Origin: Bacteroidia bacterium | GTDB lineage: Bacteria; Bacteroidota; Bacteroidia; NS11-12g; UBA955 | Direction: 5' to 3' | Length of the DNA stretch: 32,367 bases | Assembly: GCA_023268875.1 (NCBI GenBank) | Contig: JALRKL010000188.1 | Location: forward strand, 1-32,367 | In this document: positions 17,372 through 27,226 of the stretch, piece after piece | Layout of the letters: every line of letters begins with the position of its first letter | Numbering within the stretch: position 1 is the stretch's first letter | Position numbers and translations under genes: made by a program | Notes under the pieces: generated by a model | Seen by the model: the letters and a program-made list of their open reading frames with translations, nothing else | What the model was told of the DNA's origin: nothing | Database searches by the model: none

Positions 17372-18946
17372 TTATAAGCGGGTTAAAATACGTGTTTTTT
17401 GAACTTCGTCGTGGAATTTCATTTCTACGACAATGTGCTGACGTTCGGCATATTCACAAAAATCTCCAATCATATCAATAATATCGGTATCTATAAACGA
17501 GTTGTTCGAAAAATCAAAAATAACAGAACCATTACTCGGTATGCGTGAAATTCGTTCTTTCACGGACGCTTTGTTCATAAAACTTGTTTGACTGTGAAAC
17601 CTCACTAAATAATCGTTTCCTTCATTTACGACGCTCACAGCGTCTACATAATTGGTTCTAAGAACGAAAATATAACCCACTACTATCCCCACCATTATTC
17701 CTACGAGCAAGTCAGACAATAGTATGGCAATGATGGTAATAACAAATGGAATTATTGCGTTTATTCCTCGTAGGTATTGTTCCTTGAACAATGCGGGCTT
17801 GGCTAATTTATATCCCACAAAAATCAAAACCGACGCCAAAGCCGCTAAAGGAATCTGATTCATTAATTTGGGTGCAAATACCACAAATAACAACAGCCAT
17901 AATCCGTGCATGATAGTGGACCCTCTTGTTTTTGAACCTGCGTTAACATTGGCCGAAGTTCGCACAATCACCGCTGTAACCGGTAGTGCTCCTATGAATC
18001 CTGCTAAAATATTCCCGACCCCTTGGGCCAACAATTCGCGATTGGGATCTGAATTTCTTTTTTGGGGATCGATCTTATCGCCTGCCTCTAAAGACAAAAG
18101 CGACTCGACGCTCGCGATAACTGCTATTAACGCAGCTAATTTCCATACAAATAAATTTGATAGCGACGGCCAATGAGGGAAATTAAAAGATTGGTACAAA
18201 CCAGCGAAGGCCCCTGTATTTTCATTTGCAAAGATGGGAATATTCACCATATGACTGTTCATGATAGCCCAATCGGGAGCATAGTGAAGGGCATAATTAT
18301 TAATAACAATACCCGATACAACTACCAATAAAGGGGCTGGAATAAAGGTTTTCCATTTCGCATTTTTTAGCCATTTGAAATCGTAAGCGACTTGCAGAAT
18401 AATGCCCCATATACCGATAATTACGGCCAATGCGGTCGGCGACTTAATTGCATAATAAATTTCTGTAAACGTATTATGTCCGTCCTTCTGAATGAACTGA
18501 TCATCTCCAAACGCGTCTCTATCGTAACCAACTAAATGGGGAAACTGCTTTAAGATTAGCATAATCCCTATTGCCGCTAACATCCCTTTAATCACAGACA
18601 CGGGGATAAAATCCGCAATGCTCCCCAGCTTCAAAGCGGCAAGAACCAACTGAAAGAGTCCTGAAATCAATACGGCTAATGCAAAAACACCAAAATAATG
18701 AACAGGTTCAAATACCTTAATATCATTAAATGCTGTTTCTACAATTACGATTAATCCTGCCGCAGGACCTGACACACTCACGTGCGACCCACTCATTGCT
18801 CCTACAACCATTCCCCCAATCACACCCGCCATGATACCTTGAATTACGGTACCCCCAGAGGCCATAGCCACGCCCATGCACAAAGGCAATGCCACTAAAA
18901 ACACCACAATTGATGCAGAAAAATCATGCTTCAAATCCCATTTCAT
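17372..18946 (-). CDS. SulP-family inorganic anion (probable bicarbonate) transporter with C-terminal STAS-like region
   Basis: DFSASIVVFLVALPLCMGVAMASGGTVIQGIMAGVIGGMVVGAMSGSHVSVSGPAAGL; NILAGFIGALPVTAVIVRTSANVNAGSKTRGSTIMHG; STAS-like SVIFDFSNNSFIDTDIIDMI. Directly upstream of the carbonic anhydrase gene. Confidence 0.92.
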   Translation of the reverse strand: MKWDLKHDFSASIVVFLVALPLCMGVAMASGGTVIQGIMAGVIGGMVVGAMSGSHVSVSGPAAGLIVIVETAFNDIKVFEPVHYFGVFALAVLISGLFQLVLAALKLGSIADFIPVSVIKGMLAAIGIMLILKQFPHLVGYDRDAFGDDQFIQKDGHNTFTEIYYAIKSPTALAVIIGIWGIILQVAYDFKWLKNAKWKTFIPAPLLVVVSGIVINNYALHYAPDWAIMNSHMVNIPIFANENTGAFAGLYQSFNFPHWPSLSNLFVWKLAALIAVIASVESLLSLEAGDKIDPQKRNSDPNRELLAQGVGNILAGFIGALPVTAVIVRTSANVNAGSKTRGSTIMHGLWLLLFVVFAPKLMNQIPLAALASVLIFVGYKLAKPALFKEQYLRGINAIIPFVITIIAILLSDLLVGIMVGIVVGYIFVLRTNYVDAVSVVNEGNDYLVRFHSQTSFMNKASVKERISRIPSNGSVIFDFSNNSFIDTDIIDMIGDFCEYAERQHIVVEMKFHDEVQKTRILTRL

Positions 18947-19008
18947 CGAGGCACAATATAGTTATATTATTGCAAAAAAATGGCTAAATAATGATGATTT
19001 TATGACAA

Positions 19009-20571
19009 CTATTTTGACACCAACCAAAGATAGCCGTCGGGCCAATTGGTTATTTCAGGAAAGCCCCCTAATTTAAAATCCCACTCCATCCAAAATAAAT
19101 TTCGTTCTAAGGGAGACTTCTCATTGAACGCGCTAGATTTAAGTGCTTTTAATTGTTTTACTTTCGGGGCAATATGCGTATCAAATCCGTCTTTAAGAAA
19201 ATCATCATGGGTGTTTTGTAAAGATTTAAGTACCCCTTGGTGCTCCTTTTTAATTTCTTTTAGTTTGGGATGTTTTAACTGGTAAAGAGACTCCCAAATC
19301 GATTCAAATTGTTCTTTTAATTTAGGTATTTGTTGCGTGAGCGACAAATTGCCGAATTCGTTTTCCATTAGACGTTCAAGTAGCGAATCCTCCGTATCGA
19401 ACCAATCGCATTTATCCCATGGGAAATTGAGTAATTTCTTTTCGATTGACGGCGCGCTCAAATGCATTAGAACTCGCAGTTGCAAGAGTGGTACAACTCC
19501 TTTGTGGACCCTAATTAAATCTGGTACTTGCAACCAATATAGACATTCAGCGGGTCCACCGATATACATCAAATTTGGCAAAATTCGTTGTTGATAGGCC
19601 GGCCTTAATAGGGCATTTGCTGAAAACCGCTCGGGAAATGATGCAATTTCCTCTTTTAACTGTTCGGTATCCCAACTAAACTCCCCACCCGACGTTTGAA
19701 ACGCATCATTTTTTTTGTCTATGCGTAATCGGAGCTCATTCCCATAATAAAACATTGATGTTTGGCGCGGTGTTATGGGAGCTTTCAATCCAAGTTCTTT
19801 TAATTTATTTGCTTGAACAGAAAGCGCTTCAAAGGGTTGCTCTCCTAATTCTCGCAACCAAATATCTTGCGTATGCTTTTTCCAAATAGCCTCATTGGGA
19901 TCTACAATTAATAAGCCGGTTTCACCGAATAATTTTTGAACCAATTGTCTAGAGGCTTCTGTTAATGATATTCCCTTGCCATATATCCCTTCAAATTGAC
20001 TTAGAAAGTCCAACACCTTTTCATCGTGTTGAAAATCTATTTTCATTTGTTCGAAAATAGTAGCAACTCCTTCGGTATCTAAATTGCCAACTGGTCCTCC
20101 ATGAGAAACATTCCAATGGTATTGTTTACCTAAAAAAGGCACGCTTGAAATTTCCTCAAAATCGTGATCTTCTGTAGCCATCCAAAATACTGGAACCACT
20201 GGGACTCCTAATTTCGATGATAATTCTTTCGATTTTAATATTGTACTCGTTACTTTAGCCCAAACAAAAGCAGGACCCAAAAAGGGGTGTATTTGTTGGC
20301 CGGTAGTTACTGTAAGGGCATTCTTATTGCGTAAGGCGTGAATGTTAAATTCTTGATTGGGAGTTAGTTTTACGCCTTGGTGCTGCTTAACCAGGACTTC
20401 GTGTAAAAGATCTCTTTCCCGGGTATTCCAAAAAGATTGAAGTTCTGATTGGATTTGATGAACCTGATTATCGGTTTGGGTCGGGTAAATAGAATCAAAG
20501 TGCCCATTTAAGAATTGCCTCAGCGATTGAGAAATTAAATTAGCTGGTATTGCACTGAAGGAAAAAGACAT
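19009..20571 (-). CDS. bshC: Bacillithiol biosynthesis cysteine-adding enzyme BshC
   Basis: ALTVTTGQQIHPFLGPAFVWAKVTSTILKSKELSSKLGVPVVPVFWMATEDHDFEEI; LRPAYQQRILPNLMYIGGPAECLYWLQV. ATG at 20571 (MSFSFSAIP) preferred over the ORF start at 20667. Confidence 0.93.
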   Translation of the reverse strand: MSFSFSAIPANLISQSLRQFLNGHFDSIYPTQTDNQVHQIQSELQSFWNTRERDLLHEVLVKQHQGVKLTPNQEFNIHALRNKNALTVTTGQQIHPFLGPAFVWAKVTSTILKSKELSSKLGVPVVPVFWMATEDHDFEEISSVPFLGKQYHWNVSHGGPVGNLDTEGVATIFEQMKIDFQHDEKVLDFLSQFEGIYGKGISLTEASRQLVQKLFGETGLLIVDPNEAIWKKHTQDIWLRELGEQPFEALSVQANKLKELGLKAPITPRQTSMFYYGNELRLRIDKKNDAFQTSGGEFSWDTEQLKEEIASFPERFSANALLRPAYQQRILPNLMYIGGPAECLYWLQVPDLIRVHKGVVPLLQLRVLMHLSAPSIEKKLLNFPWDKCDWFDTEDSLLERLMENEFGNLSLTQQIPKLKEQFESIWESLYQLKHPKLKEIKKEHQGVLKSLQNTHDDFLKDGFDTHIAPKVKQLKALKSSAFNEKSPLERNLFWMEWDFKLGGFPEITNWPDGYLWLVSK

Positions 20572-21878
20572 TAAAGAGATCCTTTTAAATCGTAGTGAGA
20601 GGCTTCTGTTATCTTCACCTCCGCAAAATCGCCCATTCGCACGTAGTTTTGAGCTACGGGAATCCACACTTCATTATCTACTTCCGGACTATCAAATTGG
20701 GTTCTACCCACAAAGTGGTCGCCTTCGAGTCTATCGAACAAGACCTTTTGGGTGGTTCCAACCAAACTTTGGTTGAATTGCCAACTGATATCCATCTGTT
20801 GTTCCATCACGCGATTTGCACGATCTTGCTTTTCCTCTTGGCTTATAATATCGGGCAAGGTATGAGCGTGGGTATTATCTTCATGCGAATAAGTAAAAAC
20901 GCCGAGGCGCTCAAATTTCATTTGGGCTAAGGCCTCCAACATTTCATGTACGTCTTCTTCCTCTTCTCCTGGATGACCGACCAACATGGTAGTTCTCATG
21001 GCGATTCCAGGAACGCGGCTGCGAATATTTTCAACCAGTTCCATGGTGCGTCGTTTGGTAATTCCGCGACGCATTGACTTGAGCACTCTATCGGTTATAT
21101 GCTGAATGGGCATATCTAAGTACTTACAAATATTTGATCGTTCGGCCATTACGTCGAGCACGTCCATTGGGAATTGAGAAGGATACGCATAATGTAGACG
21201 GATCCACTCCAATCCGTCGACGTCGCTTATGTGCTTCATTAAATCTGCCAATTTGCGTTCGCCGTATAGATCTAAACCATAGTAGGTAGAATCTTGCGCA
21301 ATCAACATTACCTCTTTGGTTCCATTAGCAACAAGCCCCTTAACTTCTTTTACTAATTGTTCTATGGGCTTTGAAACATGCTGACCTCGCATCAATGGAA
21401 TAGCGCAAAACGAACACGGACGATTACATCCCTCCGATATTTTCACGTAGGCATAATGTTTAGGCGTGGTTTGCATTCGCTCTCCTAGCAATTCGTGTTT
21501 ATAATCAGCGCCGACGCTTCGAAGCAATTGCGGTAATTCAAGGGTACCAAACCATTGATCAACTTCTGGGATATCGGCTTGTAAATCGTCTTTATATCTA
21601 TGCGACAAGCAACCGGTAACGATTAGTTTCTCAAGTTTACCTTGGTTTTTTGCCTCTGCATATTCCAAAATAGTATTGATACTTTCTTCTTTGGCATTAT
21701 CTATAAATCCGCAGGTATTAATGATTACAATATCGGCATTATCATTTGTGTTTTCGTGTTTTACATCGAATTCATTGGCTTTAAGCTGTGCCATTAACAC
21801 TTCAGAATCAACGGTATTTTTACTACAACCCAGGGTAATTACATTTACTTTGGGAGATTTTGCAAATTTGGTTTTCAT
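20571..21878 (-). CDS. rimO: Ribosomal protein S12 methylthiotransferase RimO
   Basis: NVITLGCSKNTVDSEVLMAQL; radical-SAM KISEGCNRPCSFCAIPLMRGQHVSKPIEQLVKEV; YLDMPIQHITDRVLKSMRRG; C-terminal TRAM-like domain. Confidence 0.96.
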   Translation of the reverse strand: MKTKFAKSPKVNVITLGCSKNTVDSEVLMAQLKANEFDVKHENTNDNADIVIINTCGFIDNAKEESINTILEYAEAKNQGKLEKLIVTGCLSHRYKDDLQADIPEVDQWFGTLELPQLLRSVGADYKHELLGERMQTTPKHYAYVKISEGCNRPCSFCAIPLMRGQHVSKPIEQLVKEVKGLVANGTKEVMLIAQDSTYYGLDLYGERKLADLMKHISDVDGLEWIRLHYAYPSQFPMDVLDVMAERSNICKYLDMPIQHITDRVLKSMRRGITKRRTMELVENIRSRVPGIAMRTTMLVGHPGEEEEDVHEMLEALAQMKFERLGVFTYSHEDNTHAHTLPDIISQEEKQDRANRVMEQQMDISWQFNQSLVGTTQKVLFDRLEGDHFVGRTQFDSPEVDNEVWIPVAQNYVRMGDFAEVKITEASHYDLKGSL

Positions 21879-22840
21879 GCAGAGAATATGGAGGAAATAA
21901 ATGCGGGTTTATCAAATAATTTTAAGTCGCTGGCTTGTTCGCCTAATCCCATGTATTTAACAGGAATATTAAAGGTATGACTCACCCCAATAAGAACACC
22001 ACCCTTAGCGGTACCATCGAGTTTGGTTACTGCCAATGTGTTCACTTGAGTTGCTTGTGTAAAGGCTTTTGCTTGTTCAAAAGCATTTTGCCCTGTGGTG
22101 GCGTCCACTACGAGTAATATTTCATCTGGAGCGTCGTCTTTGAACTTTTGAATTACCCGTTTAATTTTAGCGAGTTCATTCATCAATCCTACTTTGTTAT
22201 GTAATCTTCCGGCGGTATCAATAATAACCACATCGGCGTTGGATTCTACTCCTTTTTTTACCGCATCGAATGCCACGGCCGCCGGATCGGCATTCATACC
22301 ATGACTTACAATTTCAACGCCGGCTCGATCTTTCCAAATGCCTAATTGGTCTACAGCAGCCGCTCTAAAGGTATCTGCCGCACCTAAAATGACCTTATTC
22401 CCATTTTGAGCATACTGATGCGCCATTTTACCAATAGTCGTTGTCTTGCCCACTCCGTTCACTCCCACTACTAAAACCACATAAGGTTTATTGACCGCGC
22501 TTAAATCAAAGGTATCGGCTACGGGTGCGGAAATGTCGGGCATTAATTGATCTACGATTTCAGCGAGCCACTCATTAATATCACTGGCTTGTTCAAAGCC
22601 CGTATTCTTAGCTCTGTGTTTCAACGCATCAATGATCGTTTCTGTGGTCTCTATACCCACATCGGAGGTTATCAAAGCCTCTTCAAGTTCGTCGAGCACA
22701 TCGGCATCAATTTTACTTTTACCAGTGAGTATAAGTCCGATTTTCGACAACAGACTGCTACGCGTTTGTTTTAGAGCCTCTCGGGTAGCGGATAGGTCAT
22801 CGGGACTTGCCTTTGATTTCTTTTTGAACCAGCTTAACAT
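21875..22840 (-). CDS. ftsY: Signal recognition particle receptor FtsY
   Basis: VVLVVGVNGVGKTTTIGKMAHQYAQNGNKVILGAADTFRAAAVDQL; VIIDTAGRLHNKVGLMNEL; AVTKLDGTAKGGVLIGV. Start at MLSWFKKKSKAS. Confidence 0.96.
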   Translation of the reverse strand: MLSWFKKKSKASPDDLSATREALKQTRSSLLSKIGLILTGKSKIDADVLDELEEALITSDVGIETTETIIDALKHRAKNTGFEQASDINEWLAEIVDQLMPDISAPVADTFDLSAVNKPYVVLVVGVNGVGKTTTIGKMAHQYAQNGNKVILGAADTFRAAAVDQLGIWKDRAGVEIVSHGMNADPAAVAFDAVKKGVESNADVVIIDTAGRLHNKVGLMNELAKIKRVIQKFKDDAPDEILLVVDATTGQNAFEQAKAFTQATQVNTLAVTKLDGTAKGGVLIGVSHTFNIPVKYMGLGEQASDLKLFDKPAFISSIFSA

Positions 22841-22857
22841 AGTATTTATAGGTATAA

Positions 22858-22886
22858 ACAAAAAAAGCCCCGTTTTGGGGCTTTTT
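22858..22886 (-). terminator. Rho-independent terminator after the rpmB-rpmG-DUF4295 cluster
   Basis: AAAAAGCCCC-GTTTT-GGGGCTTTTT hairpin (22862-22871/22877-22886); T run on the minus strand. Confidence 0.75.
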
Positions 22887-22902
22887 CGGGTAAAAATTTA
22901 CA

Positions 22903-23058
22903 TTATTTTTTACCAAGTATCTCTTGAACACGATCAGCGGTAACGATTTCTTCGCGGAACGTGTAAGCACCGGTTTTAGGAGATTTGATGGTACGGATAA
23001 CCTTTACCATCTCTACGCCACCTTCTTTTTTAAGTGTTGCTACTACCTTCTTTGCCAT
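22903..23058 (-). CDS. DUF4295 small protein
   Basis: 51 aa, absent from the ORF track (below its size limit): [51 protein letters not shown]. Adjacent to rpmG/rpmB as is usual in Bacteroidota. Confidence 0.9.
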   Translation of the reverse strand: MAKKVVATLKKEGGVEMVKVIRTIKSPKTGAYTFREEIVTADRVQEILGKK

Positions 23059-23240
23059 TACTTGATTTCTTTATGTAGGGTTACTTTACGCATGTAGGGA
23101 TTGAATTTTTTCAATTCAATTCTCTCGGGCGTGTTTTTCTTATTTTTGGTTGTTATATAACGGCTCATGCCGGGAACACCACTACCTTTTTGCTCAGTGC
23201 ATTCCAATATAACCTGTACGCGATTGCCTTTTTTTGCCAT
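23058..23240 (-). CDS. rpmG: 50S ribosomal protein L33
   Basis: [60 protein letters not shown]. Confidence 0.97.
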   Translation of the reverse strand: MAKKGNRVQVILECTEQKGSGVPGMSRYITTKNKKNTPERIELKKFNPYMRKVTLHKEIK

Positions 23241-23243
23241 CTC

Positions 23244-23477
23244 TTAGATCTTACCTTTCTTGAACAAGTTGTTTAAACACGCGGATACGCCTTTTTTATC
23301 GATGGTTTTAATCGTCGAAGCGGATACCTTCAATGTAATCCACTCACCTGTTTCCTCGATAAAGAACTTCTTAGTCTGTAAATTCGGATAGAATCTACGC
23401 TTCGTTTTCTTATTCGAGTGAGAAACACGGTTTCCTTTTAAAGCCTTTTTGCCGGTTAAATCACAAACTCTAGACAT
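23244..23477 (-). CDS. rpmB: 50S ribosomal protein L28
   Basis: MSRVCDLTGKKALKGNRVSHSNKKTKRRFYPNLQTKKFFIEETGEWITLKVSASTIKTIDKKGVSACL; start at 23477. Confidence 0.96.
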   Translation of the reverse strand: MSRVCDLTGKKALKGNRVSHSNKKTKRRFYPNLQTKKFFIEETGEWITLKVSASTIKTIDKKGVSACLNNLFKKGKI

Positions 23478-23491
23478 AGTTTTTGGGGTTG

Positions 23492-23522
23492 CAAATATAC
23501 GAAAAATGTTTAAAAACTCAAT
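23492..23522 (-). promoter_or_regulatory. Promoter of the rpmB-rpmG-DUF4295 cluster
   Basis: Minus strand TTG-N19-TATATTTG, exact match to the Bacteroidota TTG/TAnnTTTG layout, 14 nt upstream of the rpmB ATG. Confidence 0.75.
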
Positions 23523-24768
23523 TAATTGCAGAAATCTTTTTATTATTTTCTCGATACTGCACAATCGTCTGAAAGACCGCACACACAAGGATAACGCTTA
23601 AGGTACCTGCTTGTCGCTGCGCGATACTTTCAAACATGGATGCTGCCCAAATCGGCACTCCCAACATCAACGAGCCCATTAGGCCCAATTGAGAGCCTAA
23701 AAGCACTATTAATAATGCGTACCAAATCACGGTAACAGGAAATCCATAAGTGGCCATCCATTGTAATGTTTGATTGTGAGGACCTATGCGATTGCTCAAA
23801 AATAATTTTGAGTTTTGACGCTCGTAAGATTCAAATAAAACCGATTCGAATTGGGTGCTGCCCACACCCGTTAAAAAATTGTCCGGCTGAGCGATGATTC
23901 CCATAATCGCCTTCCATGCCTCTACCCGCTGTCCGAGGCTCTTATGATTCACATCTCCCCCATTAACAAGCACACGCAAATCTTCGGTGGTATTTACCAT
24001 TCTATTTTTGAGACTCGGAATCTGCATCAATGAAATCAAAATGAATATAAAAATTCCGATCGCGTAGATGGGTTTGATCTTTTGCCAAACAGACTTTGAT
24101 TTAAGCTGATAAATCACCCATATGCCCATACCTAACCAATAACTTAAAAGTCCGGTTCGTGCGGAAACCATATGCAACGAAATAAACAATAAAATATAAA
24201 TACTATAAAAAGTGAATCCCGCTTTTTTCACTAATACTTCCGAGAAAACAAAAGTCATTCCTAAAAGTACCACCGTTAAAAGCAAACTGAATTCGATATG
24301 ATAAACTTCGGTATATAAGGGCAAAGGCTTCGACTCTAAAACCATTTGTGATAAAAATTCAAAATCCGCTGTATAATTTAACATGGAAGCCCCTGAAATC
24401 CACCAAAGCGGAATAGCCAATACCATCAATAATTTTTCAGGATACGATGGAAGTATTTTGGGAACCACACAAATCGCGGGTAAAAAAAACCAAGGTATCA
24501 TCACTTGGATAGCGCTAAAGGAGCCTTGAATTGAGTTACCAGCGAACATATCAAGAATCAGCATCACCCCCATTAATCCTAAAAACGCTATTTGTAAATT
24601 TCGCAAACGACGTTCAGAGGCTTCCCCCAAAAGAACTCCTATACCCACAGCAATCATAATAATTAGGCCTATTGAGGAGAGTGCCGGTGAAAAATGAACA
24701 CCTGCAGCAGCCACAATAAGAGCGCCGAAATAAACGCGTGAAATATGCTTAGGGCTTGGGTACCACAT
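23518..24768 (-). CDS. O-antigen ligase/polymerase-like (Wzy/WaaL-type) membrane protein
   Basis: 416 aa polytopic protein; VSARTGLLSYWLGMGIWVIYQ, GQRVEAWKAIMGIIAQPDNFLTGVGSTQFESVLFESYERQ...IGPHNQTLQWMATYGFPVTVIWYALL. Confidence 0.85.
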   Translation of the reverse strand: MWYPSPKHISRVYFGALIVAAAGVHFSPALSSIGLIIMIAVGIGVLLGEASERRLRNLQIAFLGLMGVMLILDMFAGNSIQGSFSAIQVMIPWFFLPAICVVPKILPSYPEKLLMVLAIPLWWISGASMLNYTADFEFLSQMVLESKPLPLYTEVYHIEFSLLLTVVLLGMTFVFSEVLVKKAGFTFYSIYILLFISLHMVSARTGLLSYWLGMGIWVIYQLKSKSVWQKIKPIYAIGIFIFILISLMQIPSLKNRMVNTTEDLRVLVNGGDVNHKSLGQRVEAWKAIMGIIAQPDNFLTGVGSTQFESVLFESYERQNSKLFLSNRIGPHNQTLQWMATYGFPVTVIWYALLIVLLGSQLGLMGSLMLGVPIWAASMFESIAQRQAGTLSVILVCAVFQTIVQYRENNKKISAIN

Positions 24769-25585
24769 ACTGAATTTTCAGTTCGGTGGCAGGCGATTTC
24801 AAACCCAGTTTTTCTGCCATAAAGGGGGTTAGAACGATGTTTTCTGCCGACTGCTTATCGCGTTTGCCCTGATTTAGGCCGTAAGCCATTTGCGCAGTTT
24901 CCGTATTAATTACACAGATAACTTGATTAGCGGGTACTCCGGCGACCCAAACAAATGCCTTGTGGGCGTAAACGGAAGAATTAGCTGACGTTGTATCTAA
25001 AAACTCGGCTCTTTTAGTGTCGTTTTTGGCCATGAATTCCGTTTTGGTTGATCCTGTTCGCTTTTCAATAATCCCTCCTTTAATATCGTCACCCGACTCA
25101 CTTTCTGCTAATTTTTTCACCGACTCCATCACCACCGCTTTCTGCTCTTCTGCAAAGCTTCTGGTGTTTGGTTTTGTATCTGCCGAAGTTTCATCAACAA
25201 CTTCGATTTCACTTGGTATTTTTAATACTTGACCGATTGAAATTTTGTTATCCAAAAGACCATTAGCCTCTCTGATCTCACTAACTTTTACTTTATAATT
25301 TTGCGATATCCGGTAAAGCGTCTCCCCTTTTTTTACCTTGTGCTCAATATGGTGTTTTTGTCGTGACTGAACTTCAATTTTCTTGATTACCATAAGCTTC
25401 ATTCCGGGTTGTAGAATTCCAACCTGAGGGTTTAGTTCACGAAGTTCAGAAACCGTCATTTCGTAATCTCGGGAAATTTTGTAGAGGGTCTCGCCTTTTT
25501 TTACCACGTGGGTTACCTTTAAAGGGGTTTGAGCACCCAAGATATTTGCGGCAAAGAACACAACAACTAGAATAAGCGTACGCAT
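24749..25585 (-). CDS. Secreted protein with two LysM domains
   Basis: Signal peptide; THVVKKGETLYKISRDYEMTVSELRELNPQVGILQPGMKLMV and EHKVKKGETLYRISQNYKVKVSEIREANGLLDNKISIGQVLKIP. Confidence 0.92.
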   Translation of the reverse strand: MRTLILVVVFFAANILGAQTPLKVTHVVKKGETLYKISRDYEMTVSELRELNPQVGILQPGMKLMVIKKIEVQSRQKHHIEHKVKKGETLYRISQNYKVKVSEIREANGLLDNKISIGQVLKIPSEIEVVDETSADTKPNTRSFAEEQKAVVMESVKKLAESESGDDIKGGIIEKRTGSTKTEFMAKNDTKRAEFLDTTSANSSVYAHKAFVWVAGVPANQVICVINTETAQMAYGLNQGKRDKQSAENIVLTPFMAEKLGLKSPATELKIQYVVPKP

Positions 25586-25648
25586 ATTTCAAAAATACAA
25601 CTATTGCTCCAAGCGCCCAAGTTCGATTTCCACAGCCTGAACGGGTGT

Positions 25649-27148
25649 TCACACAGGCATGTGTTGCAGCCATTCCTCTGGAATTTCCTTTATTTGTCCG
25701 CGTTCTAAGAAAATCATTTTATCGGCTACATGGCTGGCCACAGCCAAATCATGTGTAATAAACACAAATATTAGCTGACGTTCTTTTTGTATTTTTTTCA
25801 AAAGTTTTAATACTTGCTCCTGCACCAAAGGATCTAAGGCAGCGACGGCTTCATCTAAAATCAAAATCTTCGGATTTGAGGCCAATGCTTTGGCGATGCA
25901 CAACCGTTGTCGCTGGCCACCGCTCATTTCTGTTGGTCTCTTTTGCCATAATTCACGATCAAGGGCCACTTCATCTAGTCCTTGTTCTACCCATTTTATG
26001 CGCTCTGCATCGGCTTCCTTAGGGAAACATACCTTTCTCACCTCTAACATGGCATTAATGGCTGTATGTCTTTTATTTAAAGAAGAGAATGGGTCTTGAA
26101 ATACCATTTGTATTCCCGTAGGAGGAATTTGCGATAAGGGCTTCCCATTTAAAGTTATCTTTCCCTCGCTAGGCGTTTCAAGCGCCACCAGTATTTTTGC
26201 TAACGTAGACTTTCCAGATCCCGAAGTACCAATAACGGCCAAAGTTTCACCCGGAGCTAAATTTGAATTAAACTCATGCAATGCCCTGGTATGGTTTGGA
26301 TATACTTTCCCGAGGTGTTCAATGGATAATGATGGTACATCATTATTGGCCTCCACCTGTTTCTTTTTGGGTATGGCATTTAATAATTGCGTGACATATT
26401 CATGTGGGGCTTTGGTTAAAACTTCCTTTACGGAACCCGATTGTATTAACTCCCCTTTTCTTAAAACCGTTATGGTATCTGCAAAATCTGCCACTACGTC
26501 AAGTTCGTGTGTTACCCAAATAAGGGTGGAATTAAATTTTCGAATAACATTTACCAAATCTGTGAGAACCCGTTTTCGCGAAAAAAAATCCAAAGCAGTT
26601 GTAGGTTCATCTGCTAGTATTATTCGCGGCTTATGAAGGGTGGCCATGGCAATAACAACCCGTTGTCGTTGACCACCACTCAATTGATGGGGATACGACT
26701 TTAATATTCTTTCAATATCTACTCCGAGCCCTACATCGGATAAACGCTCTCTTATTTCAGATACTGATTTTTTATCTTTTGTTTCGGCATGAATGGCCCA
26801 AGCCTCAGAAAGTTGTGCACCACATGTCATTTGCGGATTCAAGGCGCTTAAAGGTTCTTGAAACACCATACCGATGTGTTTACCTCTAATTTGTTCCCAA
26901 TTTTTTCTACTCCAATGATCCTTTACATTTAGATTGGGTTGTTGAAACTCAATATTAATATTTCCTTTCGCCGTTAGATTGTCGGGTAACAGTCCTATTA
27001 AACACTTTAAAAGCAGCGATTTCCCGGAACCACTTTCACCCAATACAGCATGTACTTCTCCCAATGTAGAAGTAAATGAAGGCAAATTGAGCAAGCGTTT
27101 GCCTTTTGCTTCTATTAGTAAGTTATCAATTGAAATGAGATTTGGCAC
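25649..27148 (-). CDS. ABC transporter ATP-binding protein with two fused NBDs (dipeptide/oligopeptide type)
   Basis: Two Walker A (GESGSGKSLLLKCL, GTSGSGKSTLAKIL), two signatures (LSGGQRQRVVIAMA, MSGGQRQRLCIAKA), two Walker B. ORF opens at 27187; GTG at 27148 (PNLISIDNLL) is the likelier start. Confidence 0.9.
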   Translation of the reverse strand: MPNLISIDNLLIEAKGKRLLNLPSFTSTLGEVHAVLGESGSGKSLLLKCLIGLLPDNLTAKGNINIEFQQPNLNVKDHWSRKNWEQIRGKHIGMVFQEPLSALNPQMTCGAQLSEAWAIHAETKDKKSVSEIRERLSDVGLGVDIERILKSYPHQLSGGQRQRVVIAMATLHKPRIILADEPTTALDFFSRKRVLTDLVNVIRKFNSTLIWVTHELDVVADFADTITVLRKGELIQSGSVKEVLTKAPHEYVTQLLNAIPKKKQVEANNDVPSLSIEHLGKVYPNHTRALHEFNSNLAPGETLAVIGTSGSGKSTLAKILVALETPSEGKITLNGKPLSQIPPTGIQMVFQDPFSSLNKRHTAINAMLEVRKVCFPKEADAERIKWVEQGLDEVALDRELWQKRPTEMSGGQRQRLCIAKALASNPKILILDEAVAALDPLVQEQVLKLLKKIQKERQLIFVFITHDLAVASHVADKMIFLERGQIKEIPEEWLQHMPV

Positions 27149-27174
27149 GCAGAACAAAGTTACGTTTATGATAT

Positions 27175-27205
27175 AAAAAAAGGCCATTTCTTTTGGAAAT
27201 GGCCT
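27175..27205 (-). terminator. Rho-independent terminator after the tonB operon
   Basis: AGGCCATTTC-TTTTG-GAAATGGCCT stem, T run on the minus strand. Confidence 0.8.
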
Positions 27206-27226
27206 TAAACAAATATCTGTACACTT

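Noticed and set aside
17868-18176. 102-aa plus-strand ORF inside the SulP gene
   Set aside because: Antisense of a confidently coding frame.
25649-27148. Duplicated NBDs as an unusual fusion
   Set aside because: Two-NBD oligopeptide-type ABC ATPases (YejF/GsiA-like) are a common arrangement.
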